A stretch of DNA of 64,000 nt from assembly GCF_900178005.1 (NCBI RefSeq), contig NZ_FXBS01000004.1:62001-126000 (forward strand), in the 5' to 3' direction. Source of the stretch: Tuberibacillus sp. Marseille-P3662. GTDB lineage: Bacteria > Bacillota > Bacilli > Bacillales > Sporolactobacillaceae. The position numbers and the translations under genes were made by a program. The notes under the pieces are model-generated. The model did not search any database. It had not been told where the DNA came from and saw only the letters and a program-made list of their open reading frames with translations. Positions 1-8,966 of the stretch are shown here, piece by piece (within the stretch, counting starts at the first letter, position 1; every line of letters starts with the position of its first letter).

Positions 1-422
<422 letters not shown>

Positions 423-436
423 CCGATCAAAATTTA

Positions 437-472
437 CCCCCGCCGTTCCTTCTAATGAAGGCTATCGGCGGG
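437..472. terminator. Hairpin between convergent trpS and yjbA
   Basis: CCCGCCG (439-445) pairs with CGGCGGG (466-472), and an inner CCTTC/GAAGG pair extends the stem. It lies between two convergent genes and probably ends transcription in both directions. Neither side has a long U-tract, so strength is uncertain. Confidence 0.6.
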
Positions 473-480
473 TCTCATTA

Positions 481-1227
481 TTAATTGACTTTTGCCCCGT
501 GTTCAAGTTCCCAAATTTTTTCAAAATAAGGTTGTCCTTTAATCATTCGCTCACAAATCGCATAGTGCCGCTTAGACCAACCTTCTTTTATTTCATCATA
601 GAGGCGTTGCCAAGCATTCTCGAATGATAATGTCCGACTTTCGTGATACTGTTTCGGAAACCATTCCGTATACCAGTATCGCATTTCTTCAAGATTGCCA
701 ACAGAATATAATTGATCCATAGCCATGAACAACAACTGTTTCAGCTGTCTTTCTTTACGTGTCAATCCCCGCATCCACTCAGGATCAGGTGATAAGATAT
801 GGTATTCTTGCTCTTCTTCATCATCCTCAAAGTCATAATGAGTGGTTTCCATTTCTTTAACTTTTTCCGCGACGAGTTTTTCTTGTCGAGGTATCAAGCG
901 GCTTTTTCGAATCGGCAGTGTGTACCCTAACGTATCCGCAACAAGATGTTGTTCACCGTCGGTTGCGATAAAGCAGTACTCAATGACTTCGCGTTGATTA
1001 TTTTTTCTAATATAACTTTTATTACGGATGTCCTCAAGTAATTGGTGAGGCAGATCTTTCAATCCGTTTTCAATATAAATAAACAAGGGCGTTTCAATTT
1101 TCAGTACTGGGACTTGATCAAGCAATTCTATAAAATCATGCTTACGCCATTCATGAAATTCGCAGACGTTATATCCATTCTCTTCTCCTTCAAACCAATT
1201 GACCCATACATCTCCGATCATCTCCAT
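481..1227 (-). CDS. yjbA: YjbA-family protein (DUF3603/UPF0736)
   Basis: This 248-residue protein matches the YjbA family of unknown function, which is restricted to Bacillales. The N-terminus ([19 protein letters not shown]) is the family's most conserved block. An acidic low-complexity stretch (EDDEEEQE) lies near residue 140, followed by an aromatic-rich helical C-terminal half. There is no signal peptide or membrane segment, so it should be cytoplasmic. The start is chosen because GAGGGA lies 8 nt before the ATG. It converges on trpS, as in B. subtilis. No function can be deduced from the sequence. Confidence 0.9.
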   Translation of the reverse strand: MEMIGDVWVNWFEGEENGYNVCEFHEWRKHDFIELLDQVPVLKIETPLFIYIENGLKDLPHQLLEDIRNKSYIRKNNQREVIEYCFIATDGEQHLVADTLGYTLPIRKSRLIPRQEKLVAEKVKEMETTHYDFEDDEEEQEYHILSPDPEWMRGLTRKERQLKQLLFMAMDQLYSVGNLEEMRYWYTEWFPKQYHESRTLSFENAWQRLYDEIKEGWSKRHYAICERMIKGQPYFEKIWELEHGAKVN

Positions 1228-1331
1228 GGTGTTCGTCCCTCACTTCTTAATTATGTATTTGCCAATAAGTATGGTCAGTGGGGGACGGATTTATTCCCTT
1301 TGGTTCGTTATTTTTACTTCGGTTCCATGAT

Positions 1332-1538
1332 TTACTTGAACTTCGGAAAATAGATGCTTAGCCACATAATCGCAATCCCGGCAAGGAGCAGATAGGTTTC
1401 GGGGCGGTCAGTTAGAAACTGCAAATAACCAAGATAATTTTGCCCGATGGTCAGCAGGTTTAGAAAGGCAATGATAGTGACCCCGCCGGATACAGCTAGT
1501 CCAAATCCAACGAATAAAAAAAAGACTCTAGTTAACAT
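1332..1538 (-). CDS. Small two-helix membrane protein, unknown
   Basis: This 68-residue protein has two hydrophobic helices, roughly residues 3-28 and 46-64, joined by a polar loop containing QFLTDRPETY. The pattern is that of a small integral membrane protein with both ends on the same side. The start is preceded only by a weak AGGGA. The composition looks like a genuine conserved Bacillus small membrane protein, but I cannot assign a family or function. It sits alone between yjbA and the first repeat array. Confidence 0.6.
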   Translation of the reverse strand: MLTRVFFLFVGFGLAVSGGVTIIAFLNLLTIGQNYLGYLQFLTDRPETYLLLAGIAIMWLSIYFPKFK

Positions 1539-1690
1539 ATTGAACCAATCCCTGTCACGGTAATGGAGTTTGGTGAGTTGTGCCTGTCCTATTTACCATC
1601 GTATGCTTTAGGGATTTTGATTATGTTTTTGTGTGTAATGGTTGTTGAATGAGTGCGAGCGGTGATGTATGGGTGGTGTGTGAATTCTAT

Positions 1691-2092
1691 GGGACATGTG
1701 CGTTCCAGGATTCATGATTTTCGGGACAGAATCTTTACAGTACGGGACACTTTTGTTGCAGTACAGGACAACCTTGGGACAGCGCACACTCAACGGGACA
1801 TGTGCGTTCCTGGATTCATGATTTTCGGGACAGAATCTTTACAGTACGAGACACTTTTGTTGCTGTACGGGACAACCTCGGGACAGCGCACACTCAACGG
1901 GACAGGTGCGTTCCAAGATTCGTGCTTTGCGGGACAGAATCTTTACAGTACGAGACACTTTTGTTGCTGTACGGGACAAACTCGGGACAGCGCACACTCA
2001 ACGGGACAGGTGCGTTCCTGGATTCATGATTTTCGGGACAGAATCTTTACAGTACGAGACATGTATGGGACGAACGAAGAGGACAGACTATT
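1691..2092 (+). repeat. GGGACA tandem array 1 (104-bp unit, about 3.8 copies)
   Basis: Units start at 1691, 1795, 1899 and 2003, exactly 104 bp apart. Within a unit, GGGACA or one-base variants occur at offsets 0, 32, 53, 74 and 85. The sequence between hexamers is nearly identical from copy to copy. The last copy decays after the third hexamer and stops next to the stop codon of the NERD gene. All three frames are partly open because the unit is highly repetitive and not a multiple of three, but no start has a convincing ribosome binding site. Confidence 0.95.
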
Positions 2093-2095
2093 TTA

Positions 2096-3073
2096 TCAAC
2101 AGCTATTCTCGTTTGGTTCCCCTTTATGATAAACAACACCTTTCCCTGTACCCGTTCGGTTAAGATTCATTTCGGAAAGTAATCTCCAAGCCATTTTTCG
2201 ATTGTTTAATTGTAAGAAATTACAGCATTGCCTATTGGTTATGGTTGGTCGAACCAATAAGAAGTAATCTTCAATGGCCTGTTTGTGAGCATCCTGGGAA
2301 CGTTCGTGACACGAGCGGCAAATCCAATAACCGCTAGACCGGTTCATAGGTGCAAGGCATCTAGGACACATTACACCTTTAATCAACTCCTGTGGCGTAA
2401 CATCATAAATGGCAAGGATATCCTCAGAAGTTGGATGGTTTTCCTCCAGTAAGAAACGATTAAATACGCCTAATGTTCGCGAGTCCATAACTTCTTGTTT
2501 ATATTTTTCTTGCATTTTGGTGATCTTTTCAGGAATTTTATCTACGTGCGAGAGGACTTGGAATAGCTCATGATTATTTTCAGAGGTTTTTATAAGTGTG
2601 GAGGGATTGCTAATACCTACTAAATATTCAATGGGGATACTTGGAAGTTTGTGATGATGCATCCATCTTTGTAACTCGAATCGCTGGCGTTTAACTTGGG
2701 GGATTGGATCCTGAAAACCTTCTTCTTTTGTCTCTGTAATTCTGATAAGTTGCCCGGAAGCTTTATCAAACTTCAAAGTTCCGGAAATATTCTTAACTTC
2801 AATAATGACCGCAAATTGAGATGTAACAACGAAGGTATCAAGTTGGAAATCGTTATCCTCACCAGGCAAACGCAGTCCCTGATAAATATTATAGTTGTTT
2901 CTAGTTAAAAACTTTAATTGATAGTCCATTGACTTTTCACCTTCATACCCACTCTTTCGTCGATTATAACTATCGTAAATAATGGTCCATTTTTTGTGAT
3001 GTTTTGGAAGACGCCGTAATAACGCCCCTGCCTGCAAGATTCTCAATGGAACCGTCCGTTTCTTTTTGATCAA
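2096..3073 (-). CDS. NERD-domain (nuclease-related) protein with C-terminal zinc ribbon
   Basis: This 325-residue protein carries a NERD domain at about residues 40-155, a PD-(D/E)XK-like nuclease fold. Visible marks are GYEGEKSMDYQL at the start, LDTFVVTSQFAVIIEVKN (catalytic-type D...E-x-K) and QVKRQRFELQRWM. A zinc ribbon follows near residues 236-255 (CPRC...CRSC). The C-terminus resembles a small DNA-binding helical domain. A DNA-processing role is inferred from the fold; the substrate is unknown. Translation starts at TTG behind GGGAGTGA. The gene lies between two GGGACA arrays: array 1 touches its stop codon, and array 2 begins about 140 bp upstream of its start. Confidence 0.85.
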   Translation of the reverse strand: MIKKKRTVPLRILQAGALLRRLPKHHKKWTIIYDSYNRRKSGYEGEKSMDYQLKFLTRNNYNIYQGLRLPGEDNDFQLDTFVVTSQFAVIIEVKNISGTLKFDKASGQLIRITETKEEGFQDPIPQVKRQRFELQRWMHHHKLPSIPIEYLVGISNPSTLIKTSENNHELFQVLSHVDKIPEKITKMQEKYKQEVMDSRTLGVFNRFLLEENHPTSEDILAIYDVTPQELIKGVMCPRCLAPMNRSSGYWICRSCHERSQDAHKQAIEDYFLLVRPTITNRQCCNFLQLNNRKMAWRLLSEMNLNRTGTGKGVVYHKGEPNENSC

Positions 3074-3209
3074 TAAAAGTCACTCCCTTTCAATAATTAA
3101 ATCTTAATTTAGATTCCGTACTTTTTTATAAAAGTCCTGCAATGTTATTTAAAATTTTTACAATTTATTAAAGTTTTTGAGGAGTAGAGCGGCACTGCGT
3201 GACTCCAAC

Positions 3210-3833
3210 GGGACAAGTGCGTTCCAAGATTCATGATTTTCGGGACATAATCTTTACAGTGCGGGACACTTTTGTTGCTGTACGGGACAAACTCGGGACA
3301 GCGCACACTCAACGGGACAAGTGCGTTCCTGGATCCTTTGGTTATCGGGACAGAATCTTTACAGTACGGGACACTTTTGTTGCTGTACGGGACAAACTCG
3401 GGACAGCGCACACTCAACGGGACATGTGCGTTCCTGGATTCATGATTTTCGGGACAGAATCTTTACAGTACGGGACACTTTTGTTGCAGTGCGGGACAAA
3501 CTCGGGACAGCGCACACTCAACGGGACATGTGCGTTCCTGGATTCATGATTTTCGGGACAGAATCTTTACAGTACGGGACACTTTTATTTCAGTACAGGA
3601 CAACCTCGGGACAGCGCACACTCAACGGGACATGTGCGTTCCAAGATTCATGATTTTCGGGACAGAATCTTTACAGTACGGGACACTTTTGTTGCAGTAC
3701 AGGACAACCTTGGGACAGCGCACACTCAACGGGACATGTGCGTTCCTGGATTCATGATTTTCGGGACAGAATCTTTACAGTACGGGACACTTTTATTTCA
3801 GTACAGGACAACCTCGGGACAGCGCACTTCCCA
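3210..3833 (+). repeat. GGGACA tandem array 2 (104-bp unit, 6 copies)
   Basis: Units start at 3210, 3314, 3419, 3523, 3627 and 3731. All are 104 bp except the second, which is 105 bp. The unit is the same as in array 1, in the same orientation, with hexamers at offsets 0, 32, 53, 74 and 85. The second unit carries a diverged segment (GGATCCTTTGGTTATC). The array fills the space between the NERD gene promoter region and the fabF terminator. No supportable gene lies inside it. Confidence 0.95.
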
Positions 3834-3856
3834 CGCCACAAATACGTTTCCAAACG

Positions 3857-3889
3857 AAAAAACATGCCCCATCTAACAGATAGGGCATG
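3857..3889 (-). terminator. Terminator of fabH-fabF
   Basis: Read on the minus strand, CATGCCCTATC pairs with GATGGGGCATG (one G-T pair) around a 5-nt loop and is followed by TTTTTT. It lies just after the fabF stop codon. Confidence 0.85.
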
Positions 3890-3898
3890 CTCCAAACA

Positions 3899-5140
3899 TT
3901 ATTCATCTTGATATTTTTTGAATATAATTGTCGCATTATGGCCACCGAATCCTAATGAGTTACTTAAAGCAACGTCAACGTTCTGCTTACGGGCTTCATT
4001 AGGCACGTAGTCAAGGTCACACGACTCATCAGGTGTGTCATAATTGATGGTCGGTGGCAAGATGGAATCAGCGATAGACTTAATAGAGAAAATCGCTTCA
4101 ACACCGCCAGATGCACCTAATAAATGACCAATAGATGATTTGGTTGAGCTGACAGGAATATTGTAAGCATTCTCACCAAACGCTGTCTTAACAGCTTCTG
4201 TTTCGTTTGGATCATTTAATTGGGTGCTTGTCCCATGGGCATTGATGTAATTCACATCTTCTGGCTGCATGTCAGCATCATCAAGGGCTTGATTCATCGA
4301 ACGAACAGCTCCATCACCGCCGGGTTCAACAGCTGTTAAATGATAAGCATCGCTCGTTGCTCCATAGCCAACAACTTCTGCATAAATCTTTGCGCCCCGT
4401 TCCTGGGCCGATTCTAAGGATTCCAGGACAAGAATGCCAGCCCCTTCACCCATGACAAATCCATCACGATCCGCATCAAACGGACGGCTTGCCGTCTTTG
4501 GATCTGGATTCGTCGACAAAGCTTTTGCCGAACTAAAGCCAGCAAAAGATATATTCACAATTGGTGCTTCAGCTCCGCCGGAGATAATGACATCATTGTC
4601 TCCGCGTTGAATCGCTTTAAACGCATCTCCAATGGAGTTAGTACTTGTAGCACATGCCGTCACCGTACATGAATTAATCCCTTTAGCACCCAATTGAATG
4701 GACACTTGCCCGGATGCCATATCAGGAATCATCATTGGTACAAAGAACGGACTGACCCGGCGCCATCCTTTTTCCATACCTGTACGAAATTGTGTTTCGT
4801 ATGTTTCCATGCCGCCGATACCTGAACCAATCCAGACCCCCACTCGGGGTGCGATCTCCTCTGTAATATCAAGATCAGCGTCCTTCACGGCCATTTTCGC
4901 AGCTGCCACTGCAAATTGTGTAAAACGATCCATTTTGCGGGCTTCTTTCTTATCCATATAATCCTTTGGATCAAAATCTTGGATTTCACCGGCAACTTTT
5001 GCGGGAAATTCATCGGCATTCACGCGAGTGACGCTGTCGATCCCGGATTCACCAGCAATGAGCCGATCCCAGGTCGTTGCCACATCTTGACCCAAAGGCG
5101 TAACAGCACCCATACCAGTAACAACAACTCGCCTATTCAT
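3899..5140 (-). CDS. fabF: Beta-ketoacyl-ACP synthase II
   Basis: FabF condenses malonyl-ACP with acyl-ACP in the elongation steps of type II fatty acid synthesis in the cytoplasm. The chain has the usual length of about 413 residues. It contains the nucleophile context [16 protein letters not shown] and the two histidines of the C-H-H triad in [12 protein letters not shown] and [14 protein letters not shown]. The C-terminal glycine-rich loop is [15 protein letters not shown]. It follows fabH by 21 bp and shares its promoter. The ATG encoding MNRRVVVTG is chosen as start; a TTG three codons upstream sits too close to AAGGAG, although the ATG spacing (12 nt) is long. Confidence 0.97.
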   Translation of the reverse strand: MNRRVVVTGMGAVTPLGQDVATTWDRLIAGESGIDSVTRVNADEFPAKVAGEIQDFDPKDYMDKKEARKMDRFTQFAVAAAKMAVKDADLDITEEIAPRVGVWIGSGIGGMETYETQFRTGMEKGWRRVSPFFVPMMIPDMASGQVSIQLGAKGINSCTVTACATSTNSIGDAFKAIQRGDNDVIISGGAEAPIVNISFAGFSSAKALSTNPDPKTASRPFDADRDGFVMGEGAGILVLESLESAQERGAKIYAEVVGYGATSDAYHLTAVEPGGDGAVRSMNQALDDADMQPEDVNYINAHGTSTQLNDPNETEAVKTAFGENAYNIPVSSTKSSIGHLLGASGGVEAIFSIKSIADSILPPTINYDTPDESCDLDYVPNEARKQNVDVALSNSLGFGGHNATIIFKKYQDE

Positions 5141-5161
5141 CTGTTTCAATCGCTCCTTTAT

Positions 5162-6097
5162 TTATTGTCCCCATTTCAAGGTGACGGCACCCCAAGTTAA
5201 ACCGCCGCCAAAACCGACTAGGACGACAATATCATCATCATTTATTCTACCATCTTCATACGCTTCAGCCAAAGCGATAGGAATTGTCGAAGACGAGGTA
5301 TTCCCATATTTTTGCACCGTCTTTACCATTCTATCTTCCGGTAATTCAAGACGCTGACGCGAAGCCTCCATAATACGAATATTTGCTTGATGCGGAATAA
5401 GGTGATCAATATCCCCTTTAGTAAGTCCCGCTTTTTCCACAACATTAACGGCTGATTCTCCCATTTGCCGGACAGCAAATTTAAAGACTTCACGACCATT
5501 CATATAGATACCTGGTTCGTCTTGAAATAATTCCTTGGCACCACTGCCATCGGAACCAAGTTCAAAAGATAACACACCTCTGCCATCAGTAACAGGCCCC
5601 ATAACAACAGCACCTGCACCATCACCAAACAAAACCGCTGTGTTACGATCTTCCCAATTGGTGATTTTTGATAGTTTTTCAACACCAACCACAAGAATAT
5701 TTTTATAAGTATCCGACTCAATGAATTGCTTAGCTGTAATCATGCCGTACATACACCCGGCACACGCGGCGCTGAGATCCATCGCTGCCGCATTCCAAGC
5801 ACCTAACTTTTCCTGAATCAAACAGGCAACGGACGGAAACGGATAATCTGGTGTCACTGTGGCTACTAAAATTAAATCTAAATCCTCTGCTTGAACGCCT
5901 GCATCCTTCATCGCGTTAACTGATGCATAATAGGCCATATCTGATGTGTCTGTATCATCATCAGCAATTCGGCGTTCTTCTATTCCTGTCCGTGTCCGAA
6001 TCCACTCATCGGATGTGTCGACCATTTTTTCTAAGTCAAAATTGGTTAAGACTTTCTCGGGAGAAAATTTACCTACGCCCAAAACGCCAGCCCCCAT
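5162..6097 (-). CDS. fabH: Beta-ketoacyl-ACP synthase III
   Basis: FabH starts fatty acid synthesis by condensing an acyl-CoA primer with malonyl-ACP, and it sets branched-chain primer use in Bacillus. The 311-residue protein shows the catalytic cysteine in [13 protein letters not shown], the histidine in [13 protein letters not shown] and the asparagine in [13 protein letters not shown]. The start ATG follows GAGGAG with about 10 nt spacing. It is the first gene of the fabH-fabF operon. Its promoter overlaps a FapR-type site, so malonyl-CoA-responsive repression is expected, as for the B. subtilis fab regulon. Confidence 0.97.
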   Translation of the reverse strand: MGAGVLGVGKFSPEKVLTNFDLEKMVDTSDEWIRTRTGIEERRIADDDTDTSDMAYYASVNAMKDAGVQAEDLDLILVATVTPDYPFPSVACLIQEKLGAWNAAAMDLSAACAGCMYGMITAKQFIESDTYKNILVVGVEKLSKITNWEDRNTAVLFGDGAGAVVMGPVTDGRGVLSFELGSDGSGAKELFQDEPGIYMNGREVFKFAVRQMGESAVNVVEKAGLTKGDIDHLIPHQANIRIMEASRQRLELPEDRMVKTVQKYGNTSSSTIPIALAEAYEDGRINDDDIVVLVGFGGGLTWGAVTLKWGQ

Positions 6098-6141
6098 CTT
6101 TTGACCACTCCTCTCGTGAATAAAGGTTAATACTTATTATT

Positions 6142-6184
6142 ATGACTTGGTACTAATCTTAATTCATTTTATAAGGTTTGTCCA
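6142..6184 (-). promoter_or_regulatory. fabH promoter with overlapping FapR-type operator
   Basis: On the minus strand, TGGACA (6179-6184) is followed after exactly 17 nt by TAAGAT (6156-6161). ATTAGTACCAAGTCAT (6142-6157) overlaps the -10 box and matches the left half of the known FapR operator (TTAGTACC core). The right half is weaker. Overlap with the promoter fits repression by FapR. Confidence 0.65.
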
Positions 6185-6296
6185 TTAACATTCCTTGACA
6201 TATGTCTATTTTTCCCATTCAAGCTGCATTTCCTTCTGTTCCAGTGAACCAAATCGAATGATGACTCATATTTTATAGTACGACAATATAAAAAGA

Positions 6297-6340
6297 GCAC
6301 TCCCCCGCTGCGCTAAGCACTACTATATCATTTTAACATC
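6297..6340 (-). repeat. Solo partial copy of the 82-bp repeat found at moeA
   Basis: Read on the minus strand, about 40 bp here (TAAAATGATATAGTAGTGCT, then TAGCGCAGCGGGGGAGTGCT) match the second half of the tandem unit upstream of moeA with only a few differences. It lies between the fabH promoter and the next gene and may fold into a small hairpin. Confidence 0.75.
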
Positions 6341-6386
6341 GGGGGAAAGCACGTAGTAAAAATGATTATAAAAGGAGTGTTTGTCT

Positions 6387-6671
6387 ATGGCTCGTCAAAA
6401 TAATGATCAAGGGCCTCCAGTTGATCCGTTTAACCAAATGATGTTTTTTGGCCCACCAACCGGTCCCCCGCCCCAACAACAATCACAGGACCAACAACCA
6501 AATCAAACTCAAGACATCAAAGCCATGATGTCATCTTTCATGGATGATAACGGTAATCTAGATATGAATAAACTGATGGATGGCGCTGATCAAGTCTTTA
6601 AAATGGTTGATAAGACCAAGCCGATGATTAAGCAGCTATCACCTTTATTAAACATGTTTAAAAAGCAGTAG
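6387..6671 (+). CDS. YppG/YqfQ-like Gln/Pro-rich small protein
   Basis: This 94-residue protein has a low-complexity first half rich in Pro, Gln and Asn (GPPTGPPPQQQSQDQQPNQT). A more ordered C-terminal segment follows (MSSFMDDNGNLDMNKLMDGADQVF, then KPMIKQLSPLL). That layout resembles YppG- and YqfQ-type proteins of spore-formers, a family assignment made by eye. The ATG lies 9 nt behind AAAGGAG; an in-frame TTG two codons earlier is less likely. It is monocistronic, with its own terminator. A spore-surface or coat-associated role is only a guess from the composition. Confidence 0.6.
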   Translation: MARQNNDQGPPVDPFNQMMFFGPPTGPPPQQQSQDQQPNQTQDIKAMMSSFMDDNGNLDMNKLMDGADQVFKMVDKTKPMIKQLSPLLNMFKKQ

Positions 6672-6673
6672 CT

Positions 6674-6706
6674 AACAAGCATGCGTCACCAGCATGCTTG
6701 TTTATT
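6674..6706 (+). terminator. Terminator after the YppG-like gene
   Basis: AACAAGCATGC (6674-6684) and GCATGCTTGTT (6692-6702) form a perfect 11-bp stem with a 7-nt loop, followed by TATTTA. Confidence 0.8.
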
Positions 6707-7440
6707 TATCCGTCTTTTTTAGGTGAAATAAAAAAGGATTGAACCTTTTGATTCAAAAACCGTACCTTTTCACCCGCGCTATTTTGATAAACTTGATGAT
6801 CTGAAACATTGAATATATGAATCCCGCCTGACAAATGATCATTTGTCCCTGCTTGGTACAGAGTGCTGATTACTTTTTCTCTATCACTACCTGGGTCATA
6901 TGTGGTTGAGTTATAACTAACATCGGGTAAACGCATGATATTCACCTGTTCGACAGGCGTTTGCTGGCGATATTTTAACACTTGGCGAATCACCATCTGT
7001 TCTAGTTTATCAGCGTTATGTCCCTGTTCTGTAGAAGGATGAACCGCGGTTTGCTCATCGACATCACCAACAGCGTCACCATATATATCTAAGTGTGATA
7101 GAACAACCAAATGCTTGATCGTTTGAGAAGCTGCGCTCATCACTGTCTCCAACCATTGTTCGATGTGCTGCAGACGTTTGCTAGTGTCAGCATTTCGGTA
7201 CAACCGTTCGCAGATCACATATAAATCTGATACATCCGTATCATCAGAAAATGCTTCTTGACTATATATCGGTTGAAATAGCGCATGCCGTCCGCAGGCC
7301 ATCTCATTCTCTTCATCCTCCATCTTCTCATCTTCATTCATGCCGGTGCTGATGGCCGCAAGTGTAACCTCTTGTTCGAGTAAATATTGAGTGAGCGTAA
7401 AACCGATACCATCCAGTCCCCCATAAACAACTGTCAGCAT
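6706..7440 (-). CDS. NAD(P)-epimerase-like Rossmann protein
   Basis: This 244-residue protein opens with a degenerate Rossmann nucleotide-binding motif (VVYGGLDGIGFTLTQYLLEQ). It then contains SHLDIYGDAVG, which resembles the S...Y region of short-chain dehydrogenase/epimerases but lacks a clear YxxxK. An acidic insert (MNEDEKMEDEENE) follows the first beta-alpha unit. It lies 10 bp downstream of a hydrolase-like gene. An epimerase-like/hydrolase-like pair also lies upstream of fabH in B. subtilis (yjaV/yjaU region). The missing tyrosine-lysine pair suggests a sugar-nucleotide-binding or regulatory role rather than normal catalysis. Confidence 0.65.
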   Translation of the reverse strand: MLTVVYGGLDGIGFTLTQYLLEQEVTLAAISTGMNEDEKMEDEENEMACGRHALFQPIYSQEAFSDDTDVSDLYVICERLYRNADTSKRLQHIEQWLETVMSAASQTIKHLVVLSHLDIYGDAVGDVDEQTAVHPSTEQGHNADKLEQMVIRQVLKYRQQTPVEQVNIMRLPDVSYNSTTYDPGSDREKVISTLYQAGTNDHLSGGIHIFNVSDHQVYQNSAGEKVRFLNQKVQSFFISPKKDG

Positions 7441-7450
7441 AACATCCCCC

Positions 7451-8191
7451 TCAATTCAATACAGACTCATGTTTATTAAAGAAATGCTTCAACCCTTCCT
7501 CACGAGCAAATGGTTGGTCATCCATACTTATTTTTAACTCCAAGGGTATATTTTTTTCTTTACATATTTTTTCAAAGTTTCGGCTATGGATATCTATTGG
7601 ATAATGAAAGTGGCGAATATCATGCCAAATCGCAATGGGATGACATTGATCATAGTCTTGTAGATTTCGCTCTTCCCGAATCAGTTTATGTAGATCCTCA
7701 TAATGTTCAACATAATAGGCATCGGCTATTTCAGTTTCTAAACTGTCATAAAGTAGACGGCTTTTCTTGGCATGGTTCAGTTGTTGCTCCAAATCCAAAC
7801 AAGGATTAATAAAAGCGAGCGATCGGATAGACGAGGGATGTTGTTGCGTTAACATTAATGCAGTGATAGCTCCTGTTCCCTCGGCCAATACGTGATAATT
7901 CGGGTTCAATGTACAATCTTTAGACACCCATTTGAAAATTTTGCTTATAAAGTTAATAGCATCAGGACTCCCCCATTGACGTCCCATAAGATTCGAATAA
8001 AAAACGGTATAACCCTGTTCGACCAGTTTAGACAACAGATTGAGCCTTTGCTCATTCTGGGTCCAGAGACTTTGATACTCATTGACATAGTTGTTAACGT
8101 CACCAATAATGAGCAATCCGAAACCATTCGGCCGATCCGGTTCGTGAATCATTTGCCATTGTTGGTCAATTTTAAACGAACGTGTTTGCAT
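7451..8191 (-). CDS. Alpha/beta-hydrolase-like protein lacking the nucleophile
   Basis: This 246-residue protein follows the alpha/beta-hydrolase pattern: strand FGLLIIGDV, then YHVLAEGTGAITALMLTQQHP at the nucleophile elbow, then a C-terminal strand. The elbow reads AEGTG instead of GxSxG, so the catalytic serine position holds glycine. Esterase activity is therefore unlikely unless the adjacent threonine substitutes. It probably forms an operon with the downstream epimerase-like gene and corresponds in position to the yjaU-type gene near fabH in B. subtilis. The role is unknown. Confidence 0.65.
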   Translation of the reverse strand: MQTRSFKIDQQWQMIHEPDRPNGFGLLIIGDVNNYVNEYQSLWTQNEQRLNLLSKLVEQGYTVFYSNLMGRQWGSPDAINFISKIFKWVSKDCTLNPNYHVLAEGTGAITALMLTQQHPSSIRSLAFINPCLDLEQQLNHAKKSRLLYDSLETEIADAYYVEHYEDLHKLIREERNLQDYDQCHPIAIWHDIRHFHYPIDIHSRNFEKICKEKNIPLELKISMDDQPFAREEGLKHFFNKHESVLN

Positions 8192-8261
8192 GGATAGCCA
8201 TCACTCCATCATCAATTTCCATTCGTTAAGCCGTCCCTCACTATACCTATGCATAAGACCT

Positions 8262-8318
8262 AAAAAAAATGAGGATCGCCAGTCACAATGCTTACCAATG
8301 ATAACCGGCGATCTCCTC
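8262..8318 (-). terminator. Terminator of the Gly/Tyr-rich protein gene
   Basis: On the minus strand, GAGGAGATCGCC pairs with GGCGATCCTC (bulged) over a loop of about 26 nt and is followed by ATTTTTTTT. Confidence 0.8.
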
Positions 8319-8354
8319 AGAGTGAGGGTATATTCCCCTTCATTGGAGAATCTT

Positions 8355-8786
8355 TTAGTTGAGTAGCGATAAAGCACTGATGGCTGCTAGCGGAAAGGCA
8401 ATTTGTCCGAATCCGCCATAGCCTCCGCCATAACCGTATCCTCCTGGATAGCCACCGCCGTATCCTCCATAGCCGACACCCGGGTAACCGTAGCCACCGT
8501 AACCGCCACCGGGATAGCCGTAACCGAAACTACCGTAGCCACCGCCTGGATAGCCACCATAGCCACCATAGCCAGCACCCGGAAATCCGCCGCCGTAGCC
8601 ATAACCATCGTAACCAAAAGCTCTATCTTGATTGATACCTGCTATCTGTAAATAAACTTGGCGATTATCAACGGATGACAGGAACCCATTTAATGTTTGA
8701 CCATCAACCAAAGTGAGTTGAATATTTTGATTTAAATACGTTTGCCATTCATCAGAAGAAATGGAACGAATATCTTTCTCCATCAC
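8355..8786 (-). CDS. Gly/Tyr-rich repeat protein with Sm-like N-terminal segment
   Basis: The protein has two parts. Residues 1 to about 60 form a small beta-rich segment (QNIQLTLVDGQTLNGFLSSV...VYLQI) that resembles Sm-like or coat-type domains. About 75 residues of GYGG, GGYP and PGGGYG repeats follow, ending in a short hydrophobic tail (IAFPLAAISALSLLN). Such repeats are common in surface and coat proteins that cross-link through tyrosine, so a spore-coat role is plausible but inferred. GTG at 8786 lies 7 nt behind GGAGG; the adjacent ATG (8783) at 10 nt is the alternative. It has its own terminator. Confidence 0.75.
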   Translation of the reverse strand: MMEKDIRSISSDEWQTYLNQNIQLTLVDGQTLNGFLSSVDNRQVYLQIAGINQDRAFGYDGYGYGGGFPGAGYGGYGGYPGGGYGSFGYGYPGGGYGGYGYPGVGYGGYGGGYPGGYGYGGGYGGFGQIAFPLAAISALSLLN

Positions 8787-8966
8787 TGAATGTCCTCCTT
8801 TTTCCAGCAACTACCGTTTTCATCACCATGTTATTCACCTAAGACAAATGTGTTCATTTCGATAAAAAAATAAAATTGTTCTCATCATCTCATAAAAAAC
8901 AGCACAATATGATAAGATGTTTTAAGACAAACGATCACTTGTGATTGATTATTGGGGGAGACAAAG

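Noticed and set aside
1653-2163. Three overlapping plus-strand frames of 75-158 codons through array 1
   Set aside because: They only exist because the 104-bp unit is not a multiple of three and lacks stops in several frames. The same peptide words recur in all frames and no start has a ribosome binding site.
3145-3876. Frames on both strands through array 2
   Set aside because: Same reason: repeat-driven open frames with interchangeable reading frames and no initiation signals.
6387-6671. comZ/med candidate, since those genes lie near fabH in B. subtilis
   Set aside because: The sequence is Gln/Pro-rich and on the opposite strand; it does not resemble ComZ.
8403-8651. Antisense frames through the Gly/Tyr-rich gene
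   Set aside because: They arise from the repeated codons of the real gene and are compositionally absurd (Ala/Thr/Val repeats).
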